Counted from the first letter of the stretch, positions 28,192-39,900 are shown. The stretch: 64,000 bases of DNA from Flavipsychrobacter sp. (GCA_031292525.1 JARLGY010000037.1:372001-436000); one strand, 5' to 3'. The notes: a model not told the origin generated them from the sequence alone. Program-made: numbers and translations.

Positions 28192-28229
28192 AAAAAGAGC
28201 TGTCCTATAATGCTGGGATAGCTCTTTTT
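28192..28229 (+). terminator. Terminator after rpoZ
   Basis: A perfect 10-bp stem AAAAAGAGCT/AGCTCTTTTT (28192-28201 with 28220-28229), with partial pairing further inside. A U-rich run follows. It lies 16 bases past the rpoZ stop. Confidence 0.85.
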
Positions 28230-28300
28230 ATTATATAATATACTGCCACCCAATACCGTTTCACCTTTATACCCTACAATAGTTCTGCCCATAAAATACC

Positions 28301-28996
28301 ATGAAAAAGTACGAACATCTCTTCTTCGATCTGGACCATACCCTGTGGGATTTTGATAGAAACTCAAAACTCACATTACAAAAGTTATTTGGCGAGTACA
28401 ACCTCCTGGACAAAGGCATACCAGATTTTGAAACTTTTTACGCGCAGTACGTGATCCACAATGATCGCCTATGGGACAAATTTAGAAAAGGTTTTATAAA
28501 ACGGGATGAGCTAAGGTGGAAACGCATGTGGTTGGCTTTGCTCGATTTTAAAATAATGGATACTGCACTTGCCCACGAAATGGGTATAGCATACCTTGAA
28601 ATACTGCCTACACAAACTGCACTTGTGCCCCATGCCAAAGAATTGCTGGAACATTGCAAAGGAAGATATGCTATGCACCTCATTACCAACGGTTTTGAAA
28701 CTACACAATGGCTAAAGATGCAGTATTCTGGTATTGCAGGCTACTTTACAGAAATAGTAACTTCGGAAAAGAGCAACAGCATGAAACCTCATGCTGATAT
28801 ATTCATGTATGCACTTAAAGCATCGGGCGCATTAGCCAATCATAGCCTTATGATAGGCGATGCTATAGATATAGACATATTGGGTGGTATTAATGCCGGT
28901 TTTGACACTGCTTACTACAATCCACACAATGCCCCTCACGAACGAAAACCAACTTACGAAGTTCGATCGTTGGCAGAACTGATAACCATACTATAA
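28301..28996 (+). CDS. yjjG: YjjG-family noncanonical pyrimidine nucleotidase (HAD)
   Basis: A HAD-superfamily phosphatase of 231 residues. YjjG removes phosphate from unusual pyrimidine nucleotides and so cleans the nucleotide pool. Motif I is FFDLDHTLWDF (nucleophile Asp10, Asp12). Motif II is the Thr in HLITNGFE. The Lys of motif III is in SEKSNSMKPH, and motif IV is MIGDAIDIDILG. The helical cap sits between motifs I and II. It is monocistronic between two terminators. Confidence 0.92.
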   Translation: MKKYEHLFFDLDHTLWDFDRNSKLTLQKLFGEYNLLDKGIPDFETFYAQYVIHNDRLWDKFRKGFIKRDELRWKRMWLALLDFKIMDTALAHEMGIAYLEILPTQTALVPHAKELLEHCKGRYAMHLITNGFETTQWLKMQYSGIAGYFTEIVTSEKSNSMKPHADIFMYALKASGALANHSLMIGDAIDIDILGGINAGFDTAYYNPHNAPHERKPTYEVRSLAELITIL

Positions 28997-29013
28997 AATT
29001 AGTTGCTATAAAT

Positions 29014-29045
29014 AAAAACTCCCGGTGCGCGCACCGGGAGTTTTT
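29014..29045. terminator. Bidirectional terminator between yjjG and a T9SS cargo gene
   Basis: A strong palindrome. AAAAACTCCCGGTGC pairs with GCACCGGGAGTTTTT around a central GC, with A/T runs on both sides. It serves yjjG on the plus strand and the convergent gene ending at 29068. Confidence 0.9.
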
Positions 29046-29067
29046 ATTTATAGCTAGTCGAGTGTAT

Positions 29068-31956
29068 TTACCTGATCACTGTTACACTTCCCTTGAAAAC
29101 CTGCAGGTACCCATCGGGCGAAACTACACGTATGATATAGTTATACGAGCCCATATCTACCGGAGTGCCATTAAAGGTGCCATCCCAGCCATTATTACCT
29201 GCCTGGTTAAATACCTCTTGTCCCCAACGGTTAAATACTCTGAATTCTATCACCTTCTGGAAGGTAATACCCGTTACCTTGAACACATCGTTCTTCCCAT
29301 CGTTATTAGGAGTAAAGGCCGATGGCACAAAGATCGGGTTGCGGTAATTAACATTTACAAAAGCGGTATCATAGCTATGACAACCATTGGTATCAGTGCC
29401 AAAGACAGTAAAGTGTACCGGCGCCGTTATAGTGGCTATTGGCCCTGACTGAAAATTGTAGTCGAGCGGATAAGATGGCGACCAAATATATGTGCTGGCG
29501 CCTGTAGCTTGCAATTGTAGGGTAGCGCCATAAAGTACCGTAGTATCTTTAGGATTAGCTACTACATGCGGAGATCTGTTAACTGTAACTGAATCAGACA
29601 AGGTATCAGCGCAATTGTAAATGTCGGTAATAATAACACTGAACCGAGTGCTGGTATCAGGTAACGAATAAGTATAATCGCATGTAGCGCAATTAACGGT
29701 ATCTCTGCTGTTAGCATACCACAGGTAACTGTTGCCGCCGGTAGCATCAACATAAAGCGTATCTCCTATACACAGTGCAGTATCGTTATAAGGACGTATG
29801 CGCGGGTTGCGTACAGATACTATAATATGAGCCGTGTCGCGGTGTGGGCAGCCATCCCTGTCAAGTGCAGTAGCAGTATATAAAGTAGTGGTCAATGCGT
29901 ATATGCGCGGGTTAATATCGAAGGCGCTGCTGATGTAAGATGACGGCGACCACTGGGTTACAACCAATGCAGTATCTCCCATAGGCGCAGGACACATATT
30001 GAACCTGGTTTTAGGGCGCGTGCTGTAATTGGTTACAATGTTTACTCCAGTTCCCGGTACCAATGCACAACCGTCGCTTACACCTGGTGCATTGTAAGTG
30101 TATAAGTGATATACAGACGGGAAAGTAGTAATACTGCTTTCTATAGCAGCAGCACTGAATGAAGAACCTCCATTATTATCACACACTTCTATTACCAGAT
30201 TGGTAGTACCATCCCAGTTAAACGGTGTGCTCAGCGGGAAACTGTTCCATCCCGGTAAAGAGGTATAAGAAGCTGCATTATATACAATGCTCAATCCATC
30301 CAGGAAGTTCTGGTTGATCTCTGTGGCATTGGTACAACCCAGCTTTATAGTAAAGTTGTTGAAGATTATTGAGGAGGTGCTATTAGTAGTCACCAGGAAA
30401 GAAAGGGTTTGTATGCTACCAGGTACCATGCCCATATTCCTCAATTCTGTTGCAGTGTACATAAACTGCAACCTCGACTGGCCATAACCATAGAATGGAG
30501 AATTGACGTTTGAAGGAGTTCCTTTACCAGCAGCAAAATAAGCGTTCACTCCATTACATACCGGAGCCGCAGTACCACAAACAAGCGGGCTATCTGGCGG
30601 CGAAACAGTATTTTTAGAGAACAGCTGCATGTACCCAGGATGACACAAAGTATCCAGATGAGGCATAACAACCATTTGCTTATCAAAAGAATTTTCGGTA
30701 AATGTAATAGTATCCCCAACCGGCTGATGTACACCGCAGGAGTCCATCACAGTATTACCATCAGTACCAACCTGCGAAGTTATTGTGTACACCCCATCTG
30801 CTATGACGGGTGAAGCAAGCAACAAAACAATACTATCTGAGAAATTAAGACTATCGCAACCAATACCATAGGCAGCCACAACATTTACTTTCTGCGGACC
30901 TGTTACAGCATAGTCAGAACCGTTGACTGCAATGGAATCGCAATTTACTCTGTCATTAAGCTTCATCCGTATTTCGTTGCAGTGCGGTGATAGTATTTGA
31001 ACGTATGTAACCGGCACATAAGGATTTACGTAAAACACAAGGCTATCTGGCTCAACCACTGAAGAATCACATTCATCCAATAAATTATTACCATCATGCC
31101 CAACCTGCACTTTCAGAGTGTGATAACCACCGGCTAAAGGGCTTGTAAATACAACTGTAATATCTTGTGTCGTAATATTGGTACTGCAACTTACACCCGA
31201 AGCAGAAGCAGTCGGTAGCCCATCAATAAGGAAGTCTGATCCATCTGCATCTATAGAACTACATTTGATAGGCTTGTTCATATGAACCTGCACCTGCTCG
31301 TTCTGGTCACAACTTGGGGTTATAGAAACCATAGCTGGATGCATTGTATCACTGAAAATTGCTGTAGAGGCTCCGAAGCTAATATTTACCGGTGCATCTT
31401 GCGTACCCGGAGGGCAACCGTATGTACCTGCATTATTAATTACTATAAGATAAGTTTCGCCAGCCACAACATTTATAGGCACAAGAAATGCAGGCCCGGC
31501 ACCAGCACCTTGAGAGTAAACACCAGCGGGACCGCTTGCACTTAACCCTGTCTGGCCCCCTGGACTGTGATATATATCGTTGGCATCGCAACGTACCACA
31601 CTGTCAGAAGAAAGATCGTAGGGGCAAGGCAAGTTGGGTTTTGTTACCTTATATACGCACCAGTCATAGTCATCACAGGCATTACCTGGTGTAAGCGTAA
31701 ATTCAAAAACACCTGTTGCAGCAATAGTTACCTGCCAAAACACCGCAGCAGTTAACCCTGGGATACAGGAATGAGGTAAAGAATCCGATATCGGACTCAC
31801 CCCCTGATAAGAACCACCGGTAGTATAACCGCTGCTGCATAGCAGTAACGGACTGCATGGGTTCTGCTCTGGCTGACCAGGTGGCAGTACCTGCGCATTT
31901 GTTGCTATAGAAACACACAACAACAATGTGCTTACCAGTATTGTAAAAGTTCTCAT
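29068..31956 (-). CDS. Large secreted protein with gliding-motility/T9SS type B C-terminal domain
   Basis: A surface or secreted protein of about 962 residues. The ATG at 31956 gives a clean signal peptide (MRTFTILVST... to ATNAQ). An upstream ATG at 32025 would bury it. The middle holds several Cys-containing beta-sandwich repeats with related DSLVFYV/DTITF edges, and later PKD/Ig-like modules. The last 85 residues (PSAFTPNNDGKNDVF, FNRWGQEVF, GWDGTFNG) form the CHU_C/type B sorting domain recognised by type IX secretion. The cargo function is unknown. It is transcribed towards yjjG. Confidence 0.88.
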   Translation of the reverse strand: MRTFTILVSTLLLCVSIATNAQVLPPGQPEQNPCSPLLLCSSGYTTGGSYQGVSPISDSLPHSCIPGLTAAVFWQVTIAATGVFEFTLTPGNACDDYDWCVYKVTKPNLPCPYDLSSDSVVRCDANDIYHSPGGQTGLSASGPAGVYSQGAGAGPAFLVPINVVAGETYLIVINNAGTYGCPPGTQDAPVNISFGASTAIFSDTMHPAMVSITPSCDQNEQVQVHMNKPIKCSSIDADGSDFLIDGLPTASASGVSCSTNITTQDITVVFTSPLAGGYHTLKVQVGHDGNNLLDECDSSVVEPDSLVFYVNPYVPVTYVQILSPHCNEIRMKLNDRVNCDSIAVNGSDYAVTGPQKVNVVAAYGIGCDSLNFSDSIVLLLASPVIADGVYTITSQVGTDGNTVMDSCGVHQPVGDTITFTENSFDKQMVVMPHLDTLCHPGYMQLFSKNTVSPPDSPLVCGTAAPVCNGVNAYFAAGKGTPSNVNSPFYGYGQSRLQFMYTATELRNMGMVPGSIQTLSFLVTTNSTSSIIFNNFTIKLGCTNATEINQNFLDGLSIVYNAASYTSLPGWNSFPLSTPFNWDGTTNLVIEVCDNNGGSSFSAAAIESSITTFPSVYHLYTYNAPGVSDGCALVPGTGVNIVTNYSTRPKTRFNMCPAPMGDTALVVTQWSPSSYISSAFDINPRIYALTTTLYTATALDRDGCPHRDTAHIIVSVRNPRIRPYNDTALCIGDTLYVDATGGNSYLWYANSRDTVNCATCDYTYSLPDTSTRFSVIITDIYNCADTLSDSVTVNRSPHVVANPKDTTVLYGATLQLQATGASTYIWSPSYPLDYNFQSGPIATITAPVHFTVFGTDTNGCHSYDTAFVNVNYRNPIFVPSAFTPNNDGKNDVFKVTGITFQKVIEFRVFNRWGQEVFNQAGNNGWDGTFNGTPVDMGSYNYIIRVVSPDGYLQVFKGSVTVIR

Positions 31957-32232
31957 AGTCTTATTTTTATCCCGGGCAATTGGCCACAAAATATTACCTG
32001 TATATAAGGACACCCAATTTAACAAAATAGTTGGATAAAGTTAAACAATATGTCCAGTAATATGAAAGAAATATCTTAATACAAAACTGCATCATGAAAT
32101 AGACTGTAAAGGCTACAAATACTGCATGTAAACTATATTATATATACATAGCAAATACAGTATAATTGCTAAAAACAGAATGGTCCGCTGTAAGTGCGAA
32201 CTCTTCTGTTTCATATATCTAAATGAAAGGAC
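31957..32232. other. Intergenic region upstream of the T9SS type B gene
   Basis: 276 AT-rich bases with no gene. An 8-bp inverted repeat AAACAGAA/TTCTGTTT flanks a 22-base loop near 32174-32211. I see no clear promoter consensus. Confidence 0.5.
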
Positions 32233-32766
32233 CTACAATAGTTTCATGGTTTTCATGATACTGTCAATATACAGCATATCATTTTTCGAGTCGGCCTTAC
32301 TATACACAAAAGAGAATTGTATTTCCTTCGTATTGTGGTGAAAAAAGTAAATAATGCTGCGGTCCAGCCCCGCGGGGAAGGCCTTTGTCTCAAAATGCAA
32401 CACAATGGACTGCCCTGTATAATAAGGTGATTTACGGCAATCTAAGAGTATAAGTGTCGAGTCGTCCTGTGCTGCACGCAGGTCTTTTTCAAGCGTAGGT
32501 TTGGTACAGTCAAGGTAGCTGTCCAGGCTTTTAAAATCACCATCTCTTGCGGTTATACTCATCATTACATCATTCACAGTATCATAAAAAATAAGGTCTT
32601 CCCCCCTATTCTCCTCACTATCCGCATCCTTTGTCATAGTGCTGGGTACTATAACTTCGTAGTGCGATACATGACTGGTTATAGTGCGCTGGGCATATGC
32701 TGGCAAGGTAAATGAGGATACAAAAAGTAATAATGCAACGGCACGTAATAAAAACTTAGAGGCCAT
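32233..32766 (-). CDS. Secreted protein of unknown function
   Basis: A 177-residue protein with a signal peptide cleaved after about LPAYAQ (residue 26). The mature part is mixed alpha/beta with no cofactor motif that I recognise. It ends in a helix, YIDSIMKTMKLL, reminiscent of PsbP-like or DUF1795-like periplasmic proteins, but the likeness is only in overall layout. It is divergent from the sensor kinase gene 188 bp away and could be regulated with it. Confidence 0.65.
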   Translation of the reverse strand: MASKFLLRAVALLLFVSSFTLPAYAQRTITSHVSHYEVIVPSTMTKDADSEENRGEDLIFYDTVNDVMMSITARDGDFKSLDSYLDCTKPTLEKDLRAAQDDSTLILLDCRKSPYYTGQSIVLHFETKAFPAGLDRSIIYFFHHNTKEIQFSFVYSKADSKNDMLYIDSIMKTMKLL

Positions 32767-32922
32767 TTTTGTAATATTTTACGCAAAGTTCATTTACTTA
32801 CCTGATATAAAAATAAATTATCGGTCATCGGCCTCATATTGTCGGTTAATAGAAGTATTGAAAAACGTATTCATGTTATTACTACCAATTTTAAACAATT
32901 ATCAGATGCAGTTATGCTAACC

Positions 32923-32930
32923 TATTTTTG
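32923..32930 (+). promoter_or_regulatory. Putative -7 box for the LytS-like kinase
   Basis: TATTTTTG fully matches TAnnTTTG. If used, transcription would start near 32935. This rules out a TTG start at 32928 and supports TTG at 32955. No convincing -33 element is seen. Confidence 0.4.
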
Positions 32931-32954
32931 TATATTTATGCATATATTAACGGT

Positions 32955-35948
32955 TTGAATAAAATATATAAATATATTTTGTTGTTGCTAATTTTTGAAT
33001 ATTTGCCATGGTCAACTTTGGCAAAAATTGGCAATCAGTATAACCTCAATATTTATAATGGCCTTTCATCAAATCATATATACAATGTAATGAAAGATCG
33101 TTACGGCTATTTGTGGATAGCCACTGATGATGGCGTGTTGAAATATGATGGGTACCAGGTAAAATTGTTTAATCTCTCTAATGGTTTATCCAATGCTGAT
33201 GTATGGACATTGTTTGAGGATAAAGGAGGACGAATATGGTTGGGTAGCATTGCAGATGAGATAGGGTATATTTATAAGGATAAATATTTTAAAGCAAAGT
33301 TTCCCAACTTTCATCATACCATTTATCCATTTGATATTTCATCTTATAAAGACCAGATCATATTCTCCACCCCATATGTTATTAATATAGAAAGATCGTC
33401 TTGCATTATAGAGCATGACACTGTCTTTCCCGACAATCATACATACCCGAAAAACGCGAGTTTATTTATCTCGCATGGATTTCCTATTCTGATTATTGAT
33501 AAAAGTATAGAAAGGGTCTTTTTTTTAAAAAATGAATATTACCGTAAACGGCTATCGTTAATAAAGGATGATCATTTTTTTGAAAACGAAAGTGAAAGAA
33601 AAGCATTCTGCACCTATGATTATTACTTTTCTTATAAAGAAAGAGGTAACGAAATTAGATTTTTGAATTTTTTTTCTGGTAAAACCAGCTACATATATCT
33701 TACTGATTTTGTACCTGGCAAGCCTTCAACTAACGTTGTCTATTTCAGGAAAGATACCACATATAGAAACTATCTTTATCAAATAACCAATAAATACATA
33801 TTTAAATTCAAATTAGATAGTGCTGTAAGTCTTCAAAAAATATTTTCTATCGACTCCCTGGTTCCTGGTGACGTTAAGGATGTTGTGGGATGCTATGAGG
33901 ATAATTCCTGGAATTGCATTTTCACAAGGACTAATGGGATTTTCTTTAATTATAATTCGGAAAATTATTTTGTGAAAAAAGAAAAGTACCCAATTGATCA
34001 TTGCAAGTACGTGGGAAGTTCACTCGATGAATCTTCTTACTGGTGGAACGCGGTTGATCGAACTCTAATTAAGATCAATGATAACAAGGTCACAAGTATT
34101 CCTATACCTGGCCTGGAACAAGTTAATGAGGTATTGCCCGTAAATAGAGATACATCACTTCTTGTTGGGTTTGGGAATAGCACAATCCCTAACTTTTGGG
34201 TATTGGAAAAGATGTGCCAGCTTGTTCCTGCAGAGATATACAAAAGGCAGCATGAAATTAGCAAGTTTGTGCTTTATCAACCTAATGATATTTACTATAT
34301 ATCAAGGTATGGATTTAGGGAAATGATACGTGATGGTAAAGATGCCCATGAAAATGTATGGGATATTGATCGTTACAAGAATATGGCATACGACACTTTA
34401 AGAAAAGCCATTTGGGCATATACTTACAGTAAGGTTTACATTCACAATATCAATGGCAGGGATACCACAATAACATTAAGCGGTTTAAGAAGCCTGGGGT
34501 TAAAACGACTTGAAAAAGTAATAATGGACAGGTATGGAAATATCTTCTTAAAAGATTATGACAAACTGATAATGTATGATCCGTCAACAGGACAACACCA
34601 CGAACTACTGAAAAACTATAATCTGAGTGAGGCAAACTTATTTTTATACAATGACATGATCATTGTAACAGGCCGGTTTGGTGTAGTGTTCAGCAAGATT
34701 GCAGGATTGCAAAAAATGTACAAACCTTATTTATACCAGAATATAAAGGATGCATACTACACCTACATTAATGGTACATCCGTCAACAAGGCAGGGGTAT
34801 TATTAAATACAGATAAAGGCGCTTACCAGGTAACATTCCCCCCAAAGGAAGAGCTGCTTGCCGGCAATGATAGCATTAGGATGCACGGTTATAAATTCCT
34901 AGTGAAGTATAATAACGAGTTATACCCCCTGGTTAATGGTGATACGCTAAAAATATCCCCCAAAGACAGGTCGGTTCAATTCGATGTGATCAATCCACAG
35001 GGCAATGGAGTATTAAAATTCCTCTATCGCTATGTAGTCAATGGTGCGTGGCTTTCACTCAACGCAAATGAATTACACGTAGATCAAATTGCTGCCGGCA
35101 AGTACACAGATATTTCTGTATTAGCCTACGATAATGTATGGCGAAGTGATGAGATTACTATACACTTATACCTGGTGCCCTATTGGTGGCAAACACAGCA
35201 AGGCAAGGATACCATTTATTCCCTCATTGCCATCTTCACTCTATTGTTAATTACCGCTTCTGCATTAATTACACGAAAGATCACCATCAACAAAAATAAC
35301 AAAAGAAACAGAAGGCTTGAATTGGAATTGAATTCGATTTACGCTCAGATCAATCCCCACTTTATTTTTAATACACTTGGCAGTGCGTTGCTCCTGATAA
35401 AACAAAAAAAAATAAATGAGGCATACGATCATGTCAGCAAATTTTCGCACCTGCTGCGGGCATATATCAGGTCCTCCCGCAACAGGTACATCATACTCGA
35501 GGACGAAATTAATAACCTGCATGCATATATCCAGCTACAGCAAAATCGATTTAAGGATAAGTTCGATTATACTATAACAACCGATGCAAATATTGACACT
35601 GCTACAATAAAGATCCCGTCTTTACTGCTGCAACCAATTGTTGAAAATGCTATAAACCATGGATTATTCCACAAAGAGGATAAAGGACATCTTAGTATAA
35701 GCTTTCAACTCAAGGAAAATATGCTCATTTGCTTGATTGAAGATAATGGTATAGGGCGCCAGGGATCAAAGACTTTATATGAAAAGAGTCATTTAAAAAA
35801 GGAATCGTACGGCAATAAAATGATAACGGAACTGGTTAATATTTTCAATAAATATGAAGGGCTTTCCATCACAATAAATTATTTAGATAAGGTCGATCCG
35901 TCAGGAACTATAGTAGAAATAAAAATTAAGAATTTGCAAAATGGATAA
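32955..35948 (+). CDS. LytS/YehU-type sensor histidine kinase with two-component propeller sensor
   Basis: A roughly 997-residue membrane kinase. After an N-terminal hydrophobic segment, propeller repeats begin (NGLSSNHIYNVMKDRYGYLWIATDDG and its relatives) and a Y_Y_Y-like domain follows. A membrane helix (about residues 756-778) then leads to the His_kinase domain with INPHFIFN (His802) and a HATPase with PIVENAINHG and EDNGIG. The first 760 residues form a periplasmic sensor. No ATG precedes the propeller, and TTG at 32955 is chosen. The response regulator gene overlaps its end by 8 bases. Confidence 0.9.
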   Translation: MNKIYKYILLLLIFEYLPWSTLAKIGNQYNLNIYNGLSSNHIYNVMKDRYGYLWIATDDGVLKYDGYQVKLFNLSNGLSNADVWTLFEDKGGRIWLGSIADEIGYIYKDKYFKAKFPNFHHTIYPFDISSYKDQIIFSTPYVINIERSSCIIEHDTVFPDNHTYPKNASLFISHGFPILIIDKSIERVFFLKNEYYRKRLSLIKDDHFFENESERKAFCTYDYYFSYKERGNEIRFLNFFSGKTSYIYLTDFVPGKPSTNVVYFRKDTTYRNYLYQITNKYIFKFKLDSAVSLQKIFSIDSLVPGDVKDVVGCYEDNSWNCIFTRTNGIFFNYNSENYFVKKEKYPIDHCKYVGSSLDESSYWWNAVDRTLIKINDNKVTSIPIPGLEQVNEVLPVNRDTSLLVGFGNSTIPNFWVLEKMCQLVPAEIYKRQHEISKFVLYQPNDIYYISRYGFREMIRDGKDAHENVWDIDRYKNMAYDTLRKAIWAYTYSKVYIHNINGRDTTITLSGLRSLGLKRLEKVIMDRYGNIFLKDYDKLIMYDPSTGQHHELLKNYNLSEANLFLYNDMIIVTGRFGVVFSKIAGLQKMYKPYLYQNIKDAYYTYINGTSVNKAGVLLNTDKGAYQVTFPPKEELLAGNDSIRMHGYKFLVKYNNELYPLVNGDTLKISPKDRSVQFDVINPQGNGVLKFLYRYVVNGAWLSLNANELHVDQIAAGKYTDISVLAYDNVWRSDEITIHLYLVPYWWQTQQGKDTIYSLIAIFTLLLITASALITRKITINKNNKRNRRLELELNSIYAQINPHFIFNTLGSALLLIKQKKINEAYDHVSKFSHLLRAYIRSSRNRYIILEDEINNLHAYIQLQQNRFKDKFDYTITTDANIDTATIKIPSLLLQPIVENAINHGLFHKEDKGHLSISFQLKENMLICLIEDNGIGRQGSKTLYEKSHLKKESYGNKMITELVNIFNKYEGLSITINYLDKVDPSGTIVEIKIKNLQNG

Positions 35949-36690
35949 TATTACTTGTATTATAGTAGATGATGAATCTGATGCATTAGAGTTGTTGAAA
36001 TTGTGTATAAACGACCTATACCCGCAGTTAAAAATTGTGGGTATGTACAATAATTGGAAAGATGCTTTCCATGCACTGAACCAGGCCGCTCCCGACATCT
36101 TATTTACTGACATAAGCATGCCAGAAAAAACCGGGATGGACATGCTGAAATTATTACCTGGCATTAAAAGCGAGATCATTTTTACTACTGCACACTCAGA
36201 GTACGCCTTACCTGCATTTCAGTTTTCCCCTTCAGGCTATTTACTCAAACCGGTTATTGACGCTGATCTTGTATTTGTGGTAAATAAAGCCCTTGAACGG
36301 ATAAGGTACAAGAAGATGGCAACAGCCGCCGATCAACACACATTTGTAAATAAGATCGGTATTCACAATAACAAAGGGATAGACTATATACCGGTCAGCA
36401 GTATCATTTATTTAGAGAGTTTCAATAAATGCACTAAGGTTATTACCGATAGCAATGAATACATTAGCTCTTACTACCTGGGTACGTTCAAACCTATGCT
36501 AGGCGATGCTTTCTACCAGGTACACAGATCCTTCATTGTCAATCTCAATTCCATTGTCCGTTATGCATCTTCAGGAGTTATAGTAATGTCTAACAAAAAA
36601 GAGATACCCTTGGCCCGCAGTTCCAGGGAGCAATTTTTAAAACTGTTCAACGTCATTAATAATACTTCCCACCTCAAAGACCAGGAATAG
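35941..36690 (+). CDS. LytTR-family response regulator
   Basis: A 249-residue regulator. The receiver domain (about 1-120) has Asp10/Asp11, the phospho-acceptor Asp57 in FTDISMPEKTG and Lys103 in LLKP. The C-terminal LytTR DNA-binding domain (about 148-245) shows YIPVSSIIYLES and FYQVHRSFIVNLNSI. It overlaps the kinase gene, so the two form a two-component pair. The T9SS type A cargo gene starts 270 bp downstream on the same strand and is a candidate target. Confidence 0.94.
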   Translation: MDNITCIIVDDESDALELLKLCINDLYPQLKIVGMYNNWKDAFHALNQAAPDILFTDISMPEKTGMDMLKLLPGIKSEIIFTTAHSEYALPAFQFSPSGYLLKPVIDADLVFVVNKALERIRYKKMATAADQHTFVNKIGIHNNKGIDYIPVSSIIYLESFNKCTKVITDSNEYISSYYLGTFKPMLGDAFYQVHRSFIVNLNSIVRYASSGVIVMSNKKEIPLARSSREQFLKLFNVINNTSHLKDQE

Positions 36691-36960
36691 CAATTCCGTT
36701 CCTCAAATTTTTTTGTCTGTTCATCCATGTGAAACAGCAGTTCGTCGTATTTGGGATTTTATACAGAAATAGGTTTATAATATTGGTTTTGTTAGAAGGA
36801 TAAAAGCTGAAACCCTTAATAAGTAAGCAGCCGCCATGCCGAAAACGGAACCAAGAGTAGGCACAGATAACCTATGTAACAAAATCAAACAAGCGAAACA
36901 CGACAACACAAAAACACCGAAAAAATTGAAAACGAATCTTTCTCATTTAAACTTATCAAA

Positions 36961-39900
36961 ATGAAAAAAATAAGACTATTTCAACAATGTTTTTTATTAT
37001 TCGTGCTCATGTGCACGGGCAGTATGGCTTATGCTCAAGTATTATCAGTCAGCATCTCAGCTACTACCGCTACTACCGTATGTTACGGCAATACCATTAG
37101 CTTTAGTTCCTCTGTTACCGGCACGGGGCCTTTTACATACCAGTGGGAATATGCCACAGGGTCCAGCTATTCGCCTGTATCCGGGGGTACATTGCCTACT
37201 TTAACCGATGCTCCTGCTGCACCTGGCACATATCGTCTTAAGGTAACTTCGGGGAGTACCTCTGTTTATTCTAATATATTGAGTGTTACCGTCAATTTCG
37301 GGCCAGGATCATCTACAATATCAGCAACATCTACAAGTATTTGCTGGGGTGTAACTACTACCTTAACCGGCACAACCGTATCTGGAGCCACATATCAATG
37401 GTATCTTGATGGTAGTGCCATCTCTAGTGCTACATCCCCTACTTATATTACTTCTTCTACACTAGCTGGTGGTACGCATACATTCAACCTGCATACCATT
37501 AACTCCACTTGCAATTCGTTCTCCAACAATTTAACTGTAACAGTTAACAAGCCCACTTCTCTTATTACATCTTCAATGGGGACAAACATGTGCGCAGATC
37601 CATATAATCCAGATTTGCTATCTGTTCCAAATATTACGGGCAATACTTATCAGTGGTACGATAATGGTTCACTTATTCCTGGTGCTGTATCCTCGTCTTA
37701 TGTGCCTAATACAAATAATCCATCTACATCCTATCCCTTTAGTGTTACAGTAACTGATATAAATGGATGCTCTACTACTGGTTCTATAACTTTAAATACG
37801 CAAAGCGCACCCCCTGTTTCAATTACGGCTTCTGGCCCTACTACATTTTGTTATGGCAATAATATTACATTGACAGCAAGTAATAATGTTATGTGGAACT
37901 ATACTTGGACGGACGATATTAATGGATCATCGCCTATCGGTTATGGCAACACATTAATGAGCTATTCGCCATCTTCCCCTTCTCCGGACTATTACGTTGA
38001 TGATATTGTATTACGGGTGATAGGCCCTCCTTATGCATGTCCCGCAGTTGTGGTTACCCCTGTCACTACACACTATTGCGGCTCGTGTTCTCCCGCAATG
38101 GTATTTCCGAGCGGACAAAATTATGTACCCCTGGGGCAGACTGGTACCATATCTGGTTCTGTTAGTATTACCAGTGGATATGTTTATCTCAGCAGCCCCA
38201 CAGGTACAATAACAATAACAGGCAATGTTTACATACGGAGTGCTGTGGTATTGGTTGATGCGGGTACCACTATTGATGTGGTAAATGGTGGCAGTTTGGG
38301 CTTGATGTATGATCATGTATTCTCTTGTCCCGGCAATATGTGGCAAGGTATTGTTGCCGAAGATGGCAGTTCTACCAACCTGGGGGGTAACATCATAGAA
38401 GATGCTGTAGTAGCGTTTGAGAATAAGGTACATCGCGGTCCGGGTATCATCTTCGACCCTAGTATTCTAGGTAATGTATTCAATAGAAATAATACTAGCA
38501 TAGCTGTTAATAGCAGCAACATAATACCTATTTACAACGAGGGTAATGTATTCACAAGCCGGGATATCAGCACGTATCCCGGCTATCCGGCACCTTATTA
38601 TCTACTTGGCGATCTGCGGGCGCCTATCACTACAAACCCTCCGTTCACAGCTCCTTTTGCTATAGAGAACAATACTTATCCATATGCTATGTGTAAAAAC
38701 GGTCAGCCTGCTATTGGTATATCACTCTACAATTGTAATACTAACTTCTCTGTGGGAATAGTAACAAGCAGTATAGATCAGACCAACATATTTGACAATA
38801 TGGTGTATGGTGTCTCTGCATATAATAGCAATGCAACCATTACTTCATGTACATTCATGAATACGCAAGTCGGCGCTTCGGGCGGTTCAGGTGTATTCGT
38901 GAGGAATGATCCTGGTGTACCATCAAAGGTCACCATTGGTCAGACTACTGATCCGCTAAGCAACAAATTCTATATACCTTCTGCACCTTCTACAACTTCT
39001 CAGGTAACGGGGGTTGAAGGTTGGGATGTAAACAACCTGAGTTCCCAGAATACATCCATGGTTTCCGATCAAAGCTTGAGTGCATACACATCCGGTACTG
39101 TGTACGATCTTGCAGGTTACTATATTCATACCAGCAATTTCGATAGTATTGATATCAGTAACAACACGATGTTCAATCTAAGCAATGGTATCTACTTCTA
39201 TGAATACGACAACAGTAGCACACCAGCAACTGTTGGGAATATTAATATTTTCAATAACCATTTCGATCGTGGTGGTTCAAATGGTTTTGTTGCATCTGCT
39301 ATCGATTTAGAGAACTCTACCACTTTGACACCTGTGGCATCTGGTAATATTAATGTAGAACAAAATGGCATGACCCAAGTATATTATGGCATATACACAT
39401 ATGGATTTCAGCAGCAGCCCGTGGTAGAAAAAGACAATATGATAATGGCTGCAGCCGATCCCGCATACCCATCAAATGAACAGTATGGCATTTACAATGA
39501 ATATGATCTGCATGATACAGTCAAACGAAATGTTATCAATGGAGATGGTGCTTTGGCTACTAAGTCTAATGCAAGTGGGATTTTTGAACAAGGTGGGGAT
39601 GGCACACAATTGTTTTGCAACACCGTAGTAAGTTTCGGTAAAGCCTTCTATTTTAAAGATTGCAACTATAATCTTACCTGGCAGGGTAATAATATGGGCA
39701 GTTACTTACGGGGGCTTGACATCGAAGGCGATGGTATCGGCCCGCAAGGCTCTGCCTCCGCGGCATGCGATAATACATGGGCCTCAAGCAAATGGGATAC
39801 TTATGTAGAAGGTGGCGCTAATCCGGCAAATTCAATATTGTATGTTCAGTCAGGAGCTCCATATCAACCTACATACAATTCTGGTTCTTCTCCGTATTCT

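Noticed and set aside
32174-32211. 8-bp inverted repeat with a long loop as terminator of the unknown secreted gene
   Set aside because: The loop is about 22 bases and no U-tract follows on the minus strand.
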